Shown here: positions 45,682 through 58,152 of the stretch, one piece after another
How positions within the stretch are numbered: position 1 is the first letter of the stretch
How the letters are laid out: the number at the start of each line of letters is the position of its first letter
Origin: Hofstenia miamia
Lineage: Eukaryota; Xenacoelomorpha; Acoela
Direction of reading: 5' to 3'
DNA length: 64,000 bases
Assembly (NCBI GenBank): GCA_004352715.1
Contig: SCFE01000029.1
Coordinates: forward strand, 2,033,437-2,097,436
Made by a program: the position numbers and the translations under genes
Notes under the pieces: model-generated
The model's input: only the letters and a program-made list of their open reading frames with translations
Told to the model about the DNA's origin: nothing
The model's database searches: none

Positions 45682-47636
45682 TTTCATACTTACATCCTGT
45701 TAATAGAAGAACAATGAAGGACAATCGAATTGCTTTTTGCCTACTCTCGTGCATGTATGTATGCACAATGACTTTCAATTACCCCTTTTATATTAAGTTG
45801 ATTGAAAGAAGAGTTTTCTCAAATTGAAACGCCGAATTTTTTAGATACACTTGATTTCAAGAAGTTTAAAATACGTTTAGTGTCGTTTGTCATTTGCGTA
45901 TTATGTATTAGAACTTATTTTCACTGTATGAAATACATGTATCCATTTGTCAATTCTAGTCTATATAGATTTGTGATATGTGGCTAGAGCTTTTTAGTGC
46001 CACACCCGCCCTACGAAAAATATATTAGGACCCGTACCCACCCATATCCGAAAATTTACCCCTTCCAAGAAATAAAATTTTGTTTTCTGCTATTAGACGA
46101 AATTTCGGACACAATTCTCATTCATTATATGTTAGTTTTTTTCAACATTTTATTTATAATTTGTTTTTTACAAAATGTTATTTAACCCTAAGCTGCTCAT
46201 TACATCCATAAAAATACAATCGGATTTGTCCACATTTGAAACAATTTTTTCCAAACCTATTAAGCAATTGGGAAATACTTTGATATTTTCACTATAAATC
46301 AGATTTTTGCACAAACTTTCAAGTTCTTCATATAATAAAGTGGTCTAAGACCCCTTGAAGAACAGCTAGCTCCAGCTATTTTGTTTTCTTCTGTTGAGGG
46401 GTCTGTGGAGTATAAATATATGTCCTGTTAAGAATACATAAAGCATGCAATTTATTCTTAAGTGTTTCCATATATATTACACTATGAGAATATTTAGTTC
46501 AACCGCAAATTGAAAAAAGTGTTTTTCTGTTCAAATGAAGTAAGATAGCAAGTTCTGAACTCCAGTTTGTTTGACGTTTGCATTTATAAAAATATTTCAA
46601 ACTTTTAATTAAGCCAGTGGTTCTAGTTAAACAATGTAGCAAGAAAAATTTTCTAGATTGTTATAAAATTCTTTACTACAAACTAAATCTTTGATTAATA
46701 TCTGGAAAATGTTGTCTTTCGTTTGAAATTTCCATCAATTTAAAATAAAATTAGTGATTTCAAAATATTTCACGTTGATAAAAAATATTAAAACCTATAT
46801 TTACACACTAGATTAAAAGATTCTAAAACGTATTTTGGGTAATCAAGTTTTAGGAAAATGAGATCTGATCTACCTTTTCTCCTTAAATTAAATGATAGAT
46901 TTCCTCAAAAATTCATTGGAAGTAAAATATTTTTTCAACAAAAGCAGGTTTGTAAAATATCACATTTGCAAAACAATATTTGACCACTTTAAAAAATTTC
47001 ACGCGTCGCCCTTGTACGGTTTTTTGTGTTTTTATTGTTTGGCCCAATCCAGCCCAACCCAAAAGTTTTGCGTGAGATGCCTGAACCTATGATTTGATTT
47101 ACCAACCCATTTACAGCTCTGTTGCATGGTAGTTATTTTTTAATTTCTGCCAGTTTTCCAATACTTCGGTCCATATTAGGCCTTACGCTGCACTGCCCTG
47201 GCCATGTTCATCTTTGTGCCTGGCACAACTCGGCTTTGGTTTTGATTAAAAAATTTCACGTTCGAAAAATTAATATTTGGCTTAGTTAAATTAGATTATT
47301 TTAGGTTAGGCATTAGCATCGGTACATTAGCGTCTAACTCTGGGGGCTCGAGGAGGGCTTAAGCCCGTCTTTTCTTGAAAACCAAAATTTTTGCATAATA
47401 TAAAGTTTTTATGTTTTTTGAATTTTGAAGTTGTTTTAGAACATTTTAAAACTAATTGTTACGCAATTGTTATTATAATTACTGGAATTTTCAAAAAACC
47501 TCCTGATTATTATGATGGTAATTCACAAATGAGATTTCAAACCAATAAGTGCTGGCTGGAATGTCATATAACAATGGCTACAATAAATAAGATACAATTT
47601 ATAACCAAATACAATTTGTTTGTTGCAAACTAAAAT
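45419..47636. other. AT-rich stretch with (AT)n and hAT-like scraps
   Basis: An (AT)n tract at about 45644-45679. GCCCAATCCAGCCCAACCC at 47042-47060 with CAGCTCTG at 47114-47121, and a GGGGGCTCGAGGAGGGCTTA tract at 47342-47361, look like hAT termini without identified partners. Confidence 0.35.
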
Positions 47637-48038
47637 TTGAAACTATTTTACAAAAGCCGGAAAGGCAAAAATTGCTGTAAATATCTTCCCACAATAAACT
47701 TATCAAATCATGACTTTTGTCATTATAGCGACATGCAACTGTATTACATTGTTTCAGATTTGAAGAAGACAACTTGCAATAAAGTTTTCTTTCTAATGCG
47801 GAAGAAGGCCACCTATTGAGATCAGTCGTTAACCAAAAAACTGAAACTGTATTCTCAATTAAAAACCGAAATTATTAACGCATTTTTTACTTTCTTGAAT
47901 GGGAAATATTTTGACTCTCGGCAACTGTTGCAAAATTGCGTTGTTAATACGTATAACGTACGTGCACATTTAGCATTAGAAAGCTTTGAAAAATTACTAA
48001 AAGCATGCTGCAAACAGAATCTTTGTGCCAGGTTCTGA
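47637..48038 (+). pseudogene. Broken ORF, unknown protein
   Basis: A single frame of 134 codons is interrupted only by a TGA near 47817. It reads FYKSRKGKNCCKYLPTINLS upstream and LKLYSQLKTEIINAFFTFLN, SRQLLQNCVVNTYNVRAHLA, LESFEKLLKACCKQ downstream. It is helix-rich and coherent on both sides of the stop, which suggests a real former protein. An upstream ORF (47391-47633) has similar character. No domain recognised. It may belong to the hAT-like element whose end could be at 47342. Confidence 0.35.
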
Positions 48039-51000
48039 TCCGACACCGAAAACTACTTTTTTTGAGAAATGCAACGCGATTGCGTACTGAAGAAAGTATG
48101 CCTTTCACTATGAAATTCAATTAAGAGCATGAGCTAAGCCCCCTCATTCAAAGCAACAATTTGATAAAGCCTTTCAAGGAATTCAAAAAAATTAAATAAA
48201 TAACAAAGGAAATTTTAAATTTAGCTCCTCCAAATCTTAAATGCTGAACTCGCCGCAGACTAATTTTTGTTACTAGTAGCTTGAATTACTAAATATTTTA
48301 ACAGCACATAGTAAATTGTTATAGATTAAGAAAAGCCTAGTGAGTGAAAAATATTTTTCAACCGTGGTGTAACTTATTTTTATACAGCTTTTGTCTTTCT
48401 AAAAGAACAAAGAGTTTTCCCACATTTTCAAACACTTTTCTCCGAATTTGCAAATTATTAGTGAATGTGCACCCATTAAATCAAAATTGGATTGCAGCAC
48501 TTGAAAATTCTGATTTCTTGAAATGCAATCAAAATTTTCCCTAAAATTATAGCTCAAATAATCATGATTTTGGAATCCCATGGGGTATCAGCTAACCTCA
48601 AATTTCTCTTTACCATTTTATTGCCTAAGCCACAATAAGAATCTCCCTGCACGAAGTCAGAGATTGTGCGGCCTACAACGGCTCGCAACAGAGCAGAATT
48701 TCAAAGCATAAGAAATTATTCTATTGTATTGCTTTTTTAGATTTTGGATACATTTATTAGTTCAGAAATTATCAGCATTTTAAAAATAATTCCTAGGAAA
48801 TTTTTCTTAGACACATTTTCAAAGAATTTCCTCCAAGCCCATTTAAGAAAATCGGGAATCGTGGGATATTGATATATGTATTCGTAAATGCGCCTGCATG
48901 TAGTGGTGAACATTTGTATAAGTTCGTATTGCTCTGCTTGCTTGAAAATATATTGCTTGATGAAACCCTAACTCTAACTTGAAATTATTGACTATTTTTC
49001 TTTGAAATTTTTGGATTTTTTTAAAATTGCTTCAAAATTTCATCTATCCATATTCATGAGATTTAGGATTAGAGTGCAACAACTAACCTTAATTGGTTCA
49101 ATTTTATGATAGACCATGCAAATTCATTAAGGCAAGCCATATGTAAAGTCATGGTTGGAGAATTCGCACGAAGCGACTCTTAACACTAGAAACACCAAGG
49201 TTTACATAATAGTATGTACACCTTGAGAAGCACCAACCGGATTTTAATAATTAAACACTAAAAGTAATTTAGTGCTATTGCACAACACCTTAACATTCTT
49301 AAATATATACATTCCTGGTTTTATATTAGAATGCATGCATTGAAAACATTGATTTTACTATACTGGTTGTAAGTGAAACTTTGTTGCAGCCGTTCACCGG
49401 TAAAAAAGGTGCCGGTTATCGATAAACGGTGACCGGTACCGATATCCATCGGTTACCATTTCAGAAGTTGACCGGTTAATTGAAACATTTTATTACCGGT
49501 CTAATTAGTAAAATAATAATCTTATATTTTTCGCAAATTATTTAGCAATTTGTAAAAAACGAGCTTTTTTATAACATGACAAAGTAAGCTTTTCATTCAA
49601 TAAGGTTGTCTATTTTGATTTATAATTAACAATTGCACAATATTTTAGTGCAAATTTTAAATTGCATTCTTAAATCAAATAAAATCTGAATATTTTCATA
49701 AATGGGCTTTGAATCAAACCTGAATTGGAAAAGAAACATTTTCATGGGAACACTGCTAGACCGTTGGAATTGGTTGGACAAACAAAATTTGCTATTCATT
49801 GAATTCCAATTGGATTATTATTGGAATAATTTTACAAAAAAAAATTGCCAAAACCACAATCTATTAAATATAGTTTTCTTAATCATTAATCATACTATTA
49901 AGATAATTGCTTTGGATATCGGTCTGATAATACTAGGGCTTTGCGAATAGGGATATTTTTCCTTCGGGACGAGTCCAGCCGTATTTTGAATATCGAGTTT
50001 TGTCTACGCACACGCACATAGGCTTATCAGTATCATATTTGTAAAATCACCATTAAAATAATCAACTGTTTTACAAATACGAAAATTTAAATTCAAGCAG
50101 TTAAATTTGTAATTGGCTAACAACGTTTAATTAATGATAATTGTATTGTATATAAATACTAAATGAAAGTATGAAAACCTATCAAATATCACCTGAATAA
50201 AGTGTGAAGTTTGTTTACCAATTTGTAATTGCAATCTTAATCAACCTTTTTCGAAGACTAGAAAATGAACATTATCATAATAAAAAATTCGATACAATCC
50301 AATCAGCAAGGAAAGGCCACTACCATAATATCAATAAATTCTAACATCTTGATATTATTAACAATCATTCAATAGACAATATTGCTCAACTCAAATGAAG
50401 GTTTTTTAATTTAAAAATAATATATTGTTTTCAATTAACAAACATACACAGCACCATTCATTTTTAATCAACAAAACTCGAGTTGAAATCTGTTAATGCT
50501 TAAATTTCGAGTTGAGTCGGGTCTTCTGTTATGTCGTGCTTATACGTATTTGAGTTTGAATCTCACAATATTTGTTGAAAGATTTCTCTACACTAGCATA
50601 TCAGGGAGGGAATAGTCTTGTGGCAGCACATGAATTGATACCACGTCCACGGGTCTGCTACTAACATAGCACCGAACCTTAAAACCCATTAAAACACCCA
50701 TTGATATTAAACATGAATTGCTATATTTTTTATCTATACTCTACTGCATGCTATATTTTCTAATAACTAAGAGTTCATTCAGATGGGCAAAGGGCCGTTG
50801 TGCGGGTCAAACAGGAATAGTAAGTCAGGAGCTGTTTCTAAAGCTTGAGTGGTTAGATAAGATCTTGCTACCATCTAAGTTTTTTGTAAAGGGAATTCTT
50901 GTGACGATAGAGGTTAAAATTTTCATCATAACGAAATCGTCATGCATCTTGCATATGTCTCTTATATTTTGATTGAGAGCAAGATGGGACATCGTTTGCG

Positions 51001-51328
51001 AACAAACAGTCTTCACCCCCGAGGTTTAATAAAAAAACTATAAATCATTGGATTCTTCTTCGGTGTGTTGCCTAAGTTGAAATTTTAGTGATGTGACATT
51101 CTATATGTTCTACATGTAGTTCTAAGAAAGTATCTATGCACTTTAATGCGTTTCAAAATTTGTTAAACCTAGATAAAAAGTATTGTATCAAAAAAATTTA
51201 AACTTTTGCTCCCAGGATTTTAAAAAATCTGTAACTCTCACAGTTCAAAAATATATACATCATCTTTACTTCAAATTTATAAATTTTTCTTGGAATTCAA
51301 AGAGGCTTCTTATATATTTATTTTTTAG
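48039..51328. other. AT-rich non-coding stretch
   Basis: An ACCGGT-rich cluster at 49387-49502 (ACCGGTAAAAAAGGTGCCGG and relatives) resembles hAT subterminal repeats. No gene recognised. Confidence 0.4.
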
Positions 51329-51463
51329 CTTTTAATGGGCAATCATCAAAGTTTTGTAAATCGCTTACAAAACTATTCATTACGCCTCCGAGATTTTTTT
51401 TTTCCTCCACGTCTGGAAGAAGCTGAAATTCTTCGTGTCCATCAGATTAGAGCATCAACTTCG
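51329..51463 (+). CDS. Exon-like block, 45 codons, unknown protein
   Basis: Acceptor TTTATTTTTTAG|CTTTTA at 51328/51329 and donor ACTTCG|GTAAGTC at 51463/51464. Phase 0 at both sides. It encodes MGNHQSFVNRLQNYSLRLRD, then FFFPPRLEEAEILRVHQIRA. Sequence character and both splice sites favour a real internal host exon. I cannot identify the protein, and no flanking exons were found. Confidence 0.5.
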
Positions 51464-52283
51464 GTAAGTCATTACATAGTTTCTATTATTGCAATTGTGT
51501 CTTTAGATAAGACGCTTTGTCACCAACGACACTGACTGTGTTCAACCAGAAGGGTTTCACAATTTTCCCATTGTGGTAGAGATGTAGTTCTGCCCAGCCC
51601 TTGTAGAAAATTGCATGAACTACCATTTAAAAGGAATTTAAATGCCATTTAAATGAACAAAAATTGCAATATCGTGGAATTAAAATGGCATTGTTTACCA
51701 TTTTAATGCCATTAAGATCAATTTAAATGGAATTTTAATGGTTCAACATCGATTTTTTTCAAAGTTTTATTTTCTTAATGTAACTGTAAAAGATAATAAA
51801 TTGTTTGATAGTTTTCTTTCCCACACAGTGCTGATTTATGGCAGCTCTTGTTTCTATCTGAATTTGCGTACTTTTCAAGCTTTGCAAAAGCAGCTCAGTA
51901 GTAATATAAGTCATGACGAGAAGTCACAAACTGATATTTTGACCTCTGCGATATCGAGGGAGTGTTTTTAGTGACTCACCACTTGATTGACAGATGACTG
52001 ATGAATTTCTGGCAGATTGGGATAACTCACAAAGTGCTTTTTGACAGCTCGGGGGTAACTGGCTTGCTAATAGCTTTTTATGATACGATAGTTTCTAGTA
52101 GATTAATATTCTGCTAGTACTATTGTGTGATGCAATAACGAATTTCACCTTCAGTAACAGTAAGTATTTTCTATCAATGTTGAGCAGGATTTACAAATTT
52201 TGAAAATCATTCTTACACTTAAAGGTATTCGATTTTCTACTCTTGGACCTGTAGATTTCAAATCTGATTTCTCACAAATTTAA
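51464..52283. other. AT-rich stretch with short internal repeats
   Basis: At 51620-51745 the motif ATTTAAATGGCATT/AATGCCATTTAAATG recurs in both orientations, possibly a small palindromic repeat. No gene recognised. Confidence 0.4.
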
Positions 52284-53153
52284 TACCGGGATAATTAATA
52301 TTTGATAATAATAACAAATGTTACCTTTTAATGTAGAGATGCATTTAACCCCAAGCATACATAAATGAAAAACTGTATAAAGTTCTTCAAGGATATACAC
52401 TAGGATGTATATATTTGGTTTCTATATCACAAATACGAATGAATTTACTAAAAAAATAATAGTTGTTGACCATTAATATAACAGAAAATACAAGTACAGT
52501 AAAAACAAGCAAGTAAAAGTACAATGAAATAGACAAATAAATGATACTTAGCTTTGCTTAAGAAATGCATGCTTAAAGTAAAAACTTTAAAGCATACTGC
52601 CAGGTTATTTAGTTATTACATCAAAAAGACGATGCGATTGACTAATANTACCGGGATAATTAATATTTGATAATAATAACAAATGTTACCTTTTAATGTA
52701 GAGATGCATTTAACCCCAAGCATACATAAATGAAAAACTGTATAAAGTTCTTCAAGGATATACACTAGGATGTATGTATTTGGTTTCTATATCACAAATA
52801 CGAATGAATTTACTAAAAAAATAATAGTTGTTGACTATTAATATAACACAAAACCATACTCAAGCAATACAAGCAGTGAAAACAAGCAATATTGAAATAG
52901 ACAAAACAATGATCCTTAGATTGCTTAAGAAATGTATGCTTAAAGTAAAAAATTTAAAGCATACTGTCAGGTTATTGAGTTATTACATCAAAAAGACGAT
53001 GTGATTGACTAATACAAATCATTCACAGAACAGGTGACTATTAATATAACACAAAACCATACTCAAGCAATACAAGCACAGTGAAAACAAGCAATATTAA
53101 AATAGACAAAACAATGATCCTTAGATTGCTTAAGAAATGTATGCTTAAAGTAA
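52284..53153 (+). repeat. 365-bp tandem repeat, 2.3 copies
   Basis: Copy 1 starts at 52284 (TACCGGGATAATTAATATTT) and copy 2 at 52649, directly after a single N at 52648. A partial third copy covers 53033-53153 and repeats 52831-52952. It ends in an (AT)n. Copies differ at scattered positions. Confidence 0.9.
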
Positions 53154-54134
53154 TATATATATATATATATAGGCGATCAAAATTAATGGAAATCCCTGCC
53201 TTCATCAGAATTAAATTTTGCCACTTTTGAAGGAAAATTAATTATTTTCTGTCCAGGCAATCGTTTGCTAGGAATTTTCATACACTTGTGTCTATGCATT
53301 CCAGAAGTATTGCCCGACAGAGCCTTTACCAATTCCCCGCATTTAACGCATTTTCTAATGTCAGTTGGTATTCCATTTTTATACTCGACAAGAAAAAGTT
53401 TATTTATATTCAGATGTTGACCTCTGATTTACGCGGTATTCAACAGCAAGGGAAACATCTTGAGATGCCATGTTAAGACTAAAAACACTGAATTTATTAA
53501 TTATATATAAATTTAAAAATTTTGCCTTCCATTCTATAATAAATTAATTAAACGGAACGCATAAAATTAAATATAAAAATGAAACTGGATGTGTGCGATT
53601 TCGATGTAGGCAATTGATGTTTATAGATTTTGAATTATTAACGAACTAAAATATGTCTGACTTTGTGTTTGTAATTTATATTAACATCTATATCATTCAA
53701 CAAAAGCAAATTATCTATATAAATCCCCCCCCAATCATTAAAGTACATTTCGCAACACACCTAACAAAAAATACATTAAAAACGTATCTCTAAAACTATT
53801 ATTTAAATAGAAAGATAATTCCAGATGTAGAAGCACTACTTAATTAGTTTCAATTGTGTTGATTTATAATTATTGAATAAAAAAATAGTTTTGGCCCACT
53901 TTGTCATTTAGCCTGCTTCAGCTTCAACTAGCCATTTTACCTTAGTTTATGTTTAAATTATTACGTCATACTACTGACGACGGACTAAATGAGCTCATTG
54001 AGAATTCTCATTTAACTAAGCAGTCTCGATTCTTGCTATGATTTTTCTTGATCTTGAATCTCGAAAAATCTATAAAAATTTCTCGATCTTGATTCTCGCG
54101 ACCAATTTTCTCGAAAAAATTCTCAAATCTCGTC
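53154..54134. other. AT-rich stretch ending in a CTCGAT-rich array
   Basis: No gene recognised. At about 54025-54130 TCTCGATCTTGATTCTCG-like motifs recur six or more times, resembling hAT subterminal arrays. They end where the CpG-free retroelement sequence begins. Confidence 0.4.
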
Positions 54135-55049
54135 TCGTTCTTGAAAAGCCTGAAGAGCACCTCATGTAAATGAGAGTGCCCAGCAGAGGACTCCAGCAGT
54201 AGTAGCTGTCACTATGAGAGGAGACAACTCTCCCCTCTGGAGTGCAATTTCCATGACCATGCAAGGAGACAACTCTCTGTGAGGGAGTGAACCTTGAATG
54301 ACTACACACAGAGACAACTCTCTGTGTGGGACTCTGAGGAGACTAGAGTGCCCTTTGCTCACATCAGTAATCTAACCCTGTTCAGAGTTGACTCAAAACC
54401 CCCTCCTAGTCCCAGTCCCTCCTCCCATGATTCAACCAGTGTTAGATCCAGAAAAGCATAGGAGAGGAAAGCAAAGATGTCAAAGGTTGGAGAAGAGATT
54501 TTACATCTGTATTTTATTGCTACACAAAAGGCTGTCTGTTTGGTCCAAGACAACTTATCTGATAAAACAAAGAATAAGCTTTGGTGGACCTTCAACACTA
54601 AGGCACTTACATGTTCCATCAATGTCATCCCTTTTATTATCAATGCAGAACATAGGCCAAAAATTAATACCATCATCTGTTATGATTTGAAAATGCAGAG
54701 TGGTAAGCCATGACCATAAATGAAGAGCACCATTCATACAATGTTCAACAAAGACTTTAACTTGTCCCACCTATGCAAGTTCCTGAACAGCAAGGAAAAG
54801 ATCAAAAAGTTTGAATGGACACAACTGCCCCATCAGTTCCAGGTTACTGGAGCTCAAATATTTTAGACTACACAGTGAAACAGTTACACAATGGGAGGCA
54901 CTCATGCAAGTGACCCAGCAACCACATTATGCAGAGGTCTCATCATGGGATGACATATTAGCAAAGGAGATGGTCAAAGAAGCCCAGAAATTGTTATGCA
55001 GCCCTATAGTCCAGTTACTACCACAAATTTAACTGAACAATGAGGGGTG
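54135..55049 (+). mobile_element. 3' internal region of the gypsy-type element
   Basis: Directly precedes the 3' LTR. GAGACAACTCTC recurs at 54221, 54265 and 54311, a 45-bp tandem minirepeat. Fragmented reading frames follow (54477-54713: KVGEEILHLYFIATQKAVCL, LWWTFNTKALTCSINVIPF; 54811-55032), separated by stops, and I cannot assign them to a domain. A purine-rich tract AATGAGGGGTG at 55039-55049 fits a polypurine tract. No CG dinucleotide was found in about 0.9 kb of roughly balanced composition. Confidence 0.6.
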
Positions 55050-55958
55050 TGTAGAGTCACTCAGGGCCCTTATTTTGCTTTCATTTATTTAATGGCACTC
55101 TCCTTTTATTAATTCAGTGCTAATTTTTGATTTAATTCAGTGATTTAAATGATTTTTAGTGTTTTTGAACTTAAGTTTCAAAGTAGTTATTAATTGTCCC
55201 CCTGATCAAGTTGAATGTGTAATTGCTTGTTTGAATTGCAAGGGAATTGAAGCAAATTTTATAAAAAGGTAAATATTTACCTTTTTCTTGTATATAAGTA
55301 GGGAAATCATTGTAGCAAATGTCAAATAAATTTTGTCTTGCTGGATACTGTTTGCTTTTTATTTACTTAATATCTTTAACCTTTTTTAGCTATGGTATTG
55401 ATTTAATAAGAATGTGGGAGTAACTCCACTGTGCTTGGGGCAACAACTCACTCCTGGACAGATGGTAGCCCATATTGTGGTCACTTTAGTGCTAAGTATA
55501 AGTATAGGAAATAAAAAACTGTTAACATTGATCAGTTTGTACATGCACTTAAGAACAACACTATGCAAATATAATATGGTGTTTGCAAATGAGAATACAT
55601 GGCAATTACATGTGATTATATTTTATTTAATGAGCTGAGATAAGAAGTACACTGAGCTAAATTTGTTTATTGAGCTAGAAATTAATACTAGAGACACACA
55701 ATTAGATCCTTGGCAAGTAAAGATGGTTTCTCAAGATTTGGCTTTAGTTTGATGCCATGTAAATTGGTCGCTATCTGGAATGCCTTCTTGGGGAATGGTT
55801 TTGGTTTTTTCTATGGTGAAATTGGCAAACTACCAATGTTCATTTGTTTTGTTGGAATGTGGGTCACTCTTGGTGATGGTAAATTTTTGCAACCTTCAGT
55901 CTGTACTATGTGCTACCCAGTGCCACTTGAGCTGTTAGATGTGCCCCATGATTCTACA
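55050..55958 (+). repeat. 3' LTR of the gypsy-type family
   Basis: Starts TGTAGAGTCACTCAGGGCCC, ends GATTCTACA, with 5-bp inverted tips TGTAG/CTACA. Co-linear with 38095-39005. Followed directly by (AT)n. Contains one visible CG. Confidence 0.85.
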
Positions 55959-56629
55959 ATATATATATATATATATACATATATATGCGCTGTTTGTAAT
56001 TTATACAGAATTTATATTCGTCATTTATAATCATTTTCATATATATACGCCATTTGTAACAATATTCATCATTTGTAACCAAAAATTTTTTTTTTATATT
56101 AATGAAGTTGCAAATTAACAGTTTCTTAATCATATGCATTACGCTAGTGCCTATTCCATTTATTAGAGCCAATGCCTTCCATATTTGATTAATTTCTTGG
56201 CTACAGCAAACTTGAAAGTCCTAAACTTCAATAACCATATAATATTGTTAAGTACATAGTAATCAAAGGTATTATACCATATCCTATAAATCTTTAAAGA
56301 AATTTAGTAGATGTAGTTTTTAATTTGGAAGCTAATGAACTAGGTTCGAAGTCGATCAAAGCATTATTCACTGAGATATTAATGATTATTCCCCAAAATA
56401 TAGGATCATGCTGGTATAGTAGGTTGTTAAATGAAATTTCGAAAAAAAAACAAAGTAGTCCATAGCCTATGCATCTTTAAAGGACTTTAGTANNNNNNNN
56501 NNNNNNNNNNNNNNNNNNNNNNNNNNNNNNNNNNNNNNNNNNNNCGGTTTTTGCTTCCATTTACTGCGTTTCAAAATTTGCAGAAATTCAAACTAAAATA
56601 TAAATAGCATCGTTTTCAAGCGAAGATAC
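55959..56629. other. AT-rich stretch, (AT)n, and a 52-N gap
   Basis: (AT)n at 55958-55985; 52 N at 56493-56544. A CATATATACGCCATTTGTAA-type motif recurs at 55977-56070. No gene recognised. Confidence 0.5.
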
Positions 56630-56765
56630 AACAAGTTCGTAAAATATATGTTCGTATTGAAAAAAATTTAAGTTCGTATTTTATAAGTTCTTAAACATGT
56701 TCGTAAAATATAAGTTCGTATTATTTAATTTAATATATTAGTTCGTAAAATATAAGTTCGTATAT
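56630..56765 (+). repeat. Degenerate minisatellite
   Basis: About eight copies of AAGTTCGTAAAATAT or AAGTTCGTATT-like units with variable AT spacers, followed by an (AT)n. Confidence 0.7.
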
Positions 56766-56868
56766 ATATATATATATTTTGTATATATATATATTTTATA
56801 ACGTTTTAAATCAGATAAAAATGACGTAATAATTCTTTAATGGAAGAAATTGGAAGTTCCCGAAAAAT

Positions 56869-57218
56869 TCTCACCTCTATGTGTATCAATCTTTTTTATA
56901 TATTAATGATTATGTTAAAGATAACGTAATATATTATAAGTGTCAAATGTTTCGGAGTTGCAGAGAGCGTGCTAAAAGCTGCCAGAGCATTTTAACGTTA
57001 TTGGAAATGCACAGGTGCATAAATTCTACATTAAACTATCTAATACATTACATAATAAAAATAGTATATGGCAAATTAAGTTTAGTCATGTCCAACAAGT
57101 TGAAGAAATCGAAATACTAAAGTTAAAGAGTACGCTAAAGAGGCGAGCTGAAACTGAAAGTTCAATTCTTAGGGAGATTTTCGATTCCTCTACTAATCAA
57201 TCAAGCGTTGGTGAATGA
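56869..57218 (+). pseudogene. FLYWCH zinc-finger relic
   Basis: Frame 1 gives SHLYVYQSFLYINDYVKDNV then IYYKCQMFRSCRERAKSC, matching the FLY...YW.C......C.AR layout of FLYWCH zinc fingers (YYKC for YWRC). The distal H.H is not clear. In frame 2 (57015-57218) HVQQVEEIEILKLKSTLKRR then AETESSILREIFDSS matches the helical segment that follows FLYWCH domains in transposon-derived proteins. A frameshift separates the two. FLYWCH domains are found in MULE-type transposon proteins and their host derivatives. Confidence 0.55.
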
Positions 57219-57319
57219 ATTTTGTTCCACCCATGTTATTTCAATTAGTAACAATTTTGAAAGTTTGCTTTGGTCGTCTTGTGCCTATTTTTTACTCTGA
57301 GTACAAAACACTACTAAGC

Positions 57320-57320
<1 letters not shown>

Positions 57321-57380
<60 letters not shown>
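57321..57380. repeat. (AT)n microsatellite
   Basis: About 60 bp of pure TA repeats. Confidence 0.95.
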
Positions 57381-57384
<4 letters not shown>

Positions 57385-58152
57385 ACAGTTACAAAATTAT
57401 AGCAATTAATTAAATATATGTTTTTTCCAAAAATCAATTACTTTCATAATTATTGGATATATGAAATCTCTATTAAATTCAACCTTAATGGTAGACAATT
57501 GAAAATCAGTTGCATCTTCATTTGGAATCCCAACTCAAAATATTTGGCTGCAAGCTTCATTAATATTGAATTAGTGCAGACAAAAGTATTTTGACAATTT
57601 GTTACCAATCAATTCTATAGATTCCACTGCTAGGTGTATTGTTGAGAAGCAGAAACAAAGTTTGGGTGTTGAAATTTTGCATGAAACATTTTCATACCTA
57701 ACAAGGGATTGTATTTTCCTGTATTAACAAAAGTCATATTTAATTCATTAGATATTTCTAAATTGTCTGGAAGATTGTTTCCTTTCTGATCTTTTATCAC
57801 ACAATTGAGTTTGATTTTAATTGGTTGTGATTTCTTGTATTAGCTTCCATTTGAACATTCACTTGGAAGTTTTGCATATGCATTCTTAATGAATTCATTG
57901 AATGCCTTATAGATTCAATATTCAATAAATTTATAGCTGTTTTATATGTGGCAAAATTCTTGCTGGTTCAGTAAATCATAACATGTTTATAAATTTTTTT
58001 CTTTTCACATATAACTATACTGAAAATTAATGTGAAGCTTAACTTAGTACACTTATTTAAGATTAGTATACTTATAAATTGAATAAATCTCAAAACTATA
58101 AATAAATATTAATGCTAAGTCTTTTCCAAGAAATTTTGGCACATTCTGTTTT
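57381..58152. other. AT-rich, CpG-poor stretch
   Basis: Similar in character to 32.5-38 kb; no gene recognised. Confidence 0.4.

Noticed and set aside
47342-47361. Minus strand TCCTCGA motif similar to ribozyme L3
   Set aside because: No P3 or P1 partner could be drawn; it fits a hAT-like terminus better.
55959-56172. Minus ORF over (AT)n (also plus ORFs at 57215 and 45405)
   Set aside because: Tyr-Ile repeats come from translated microsatellite.
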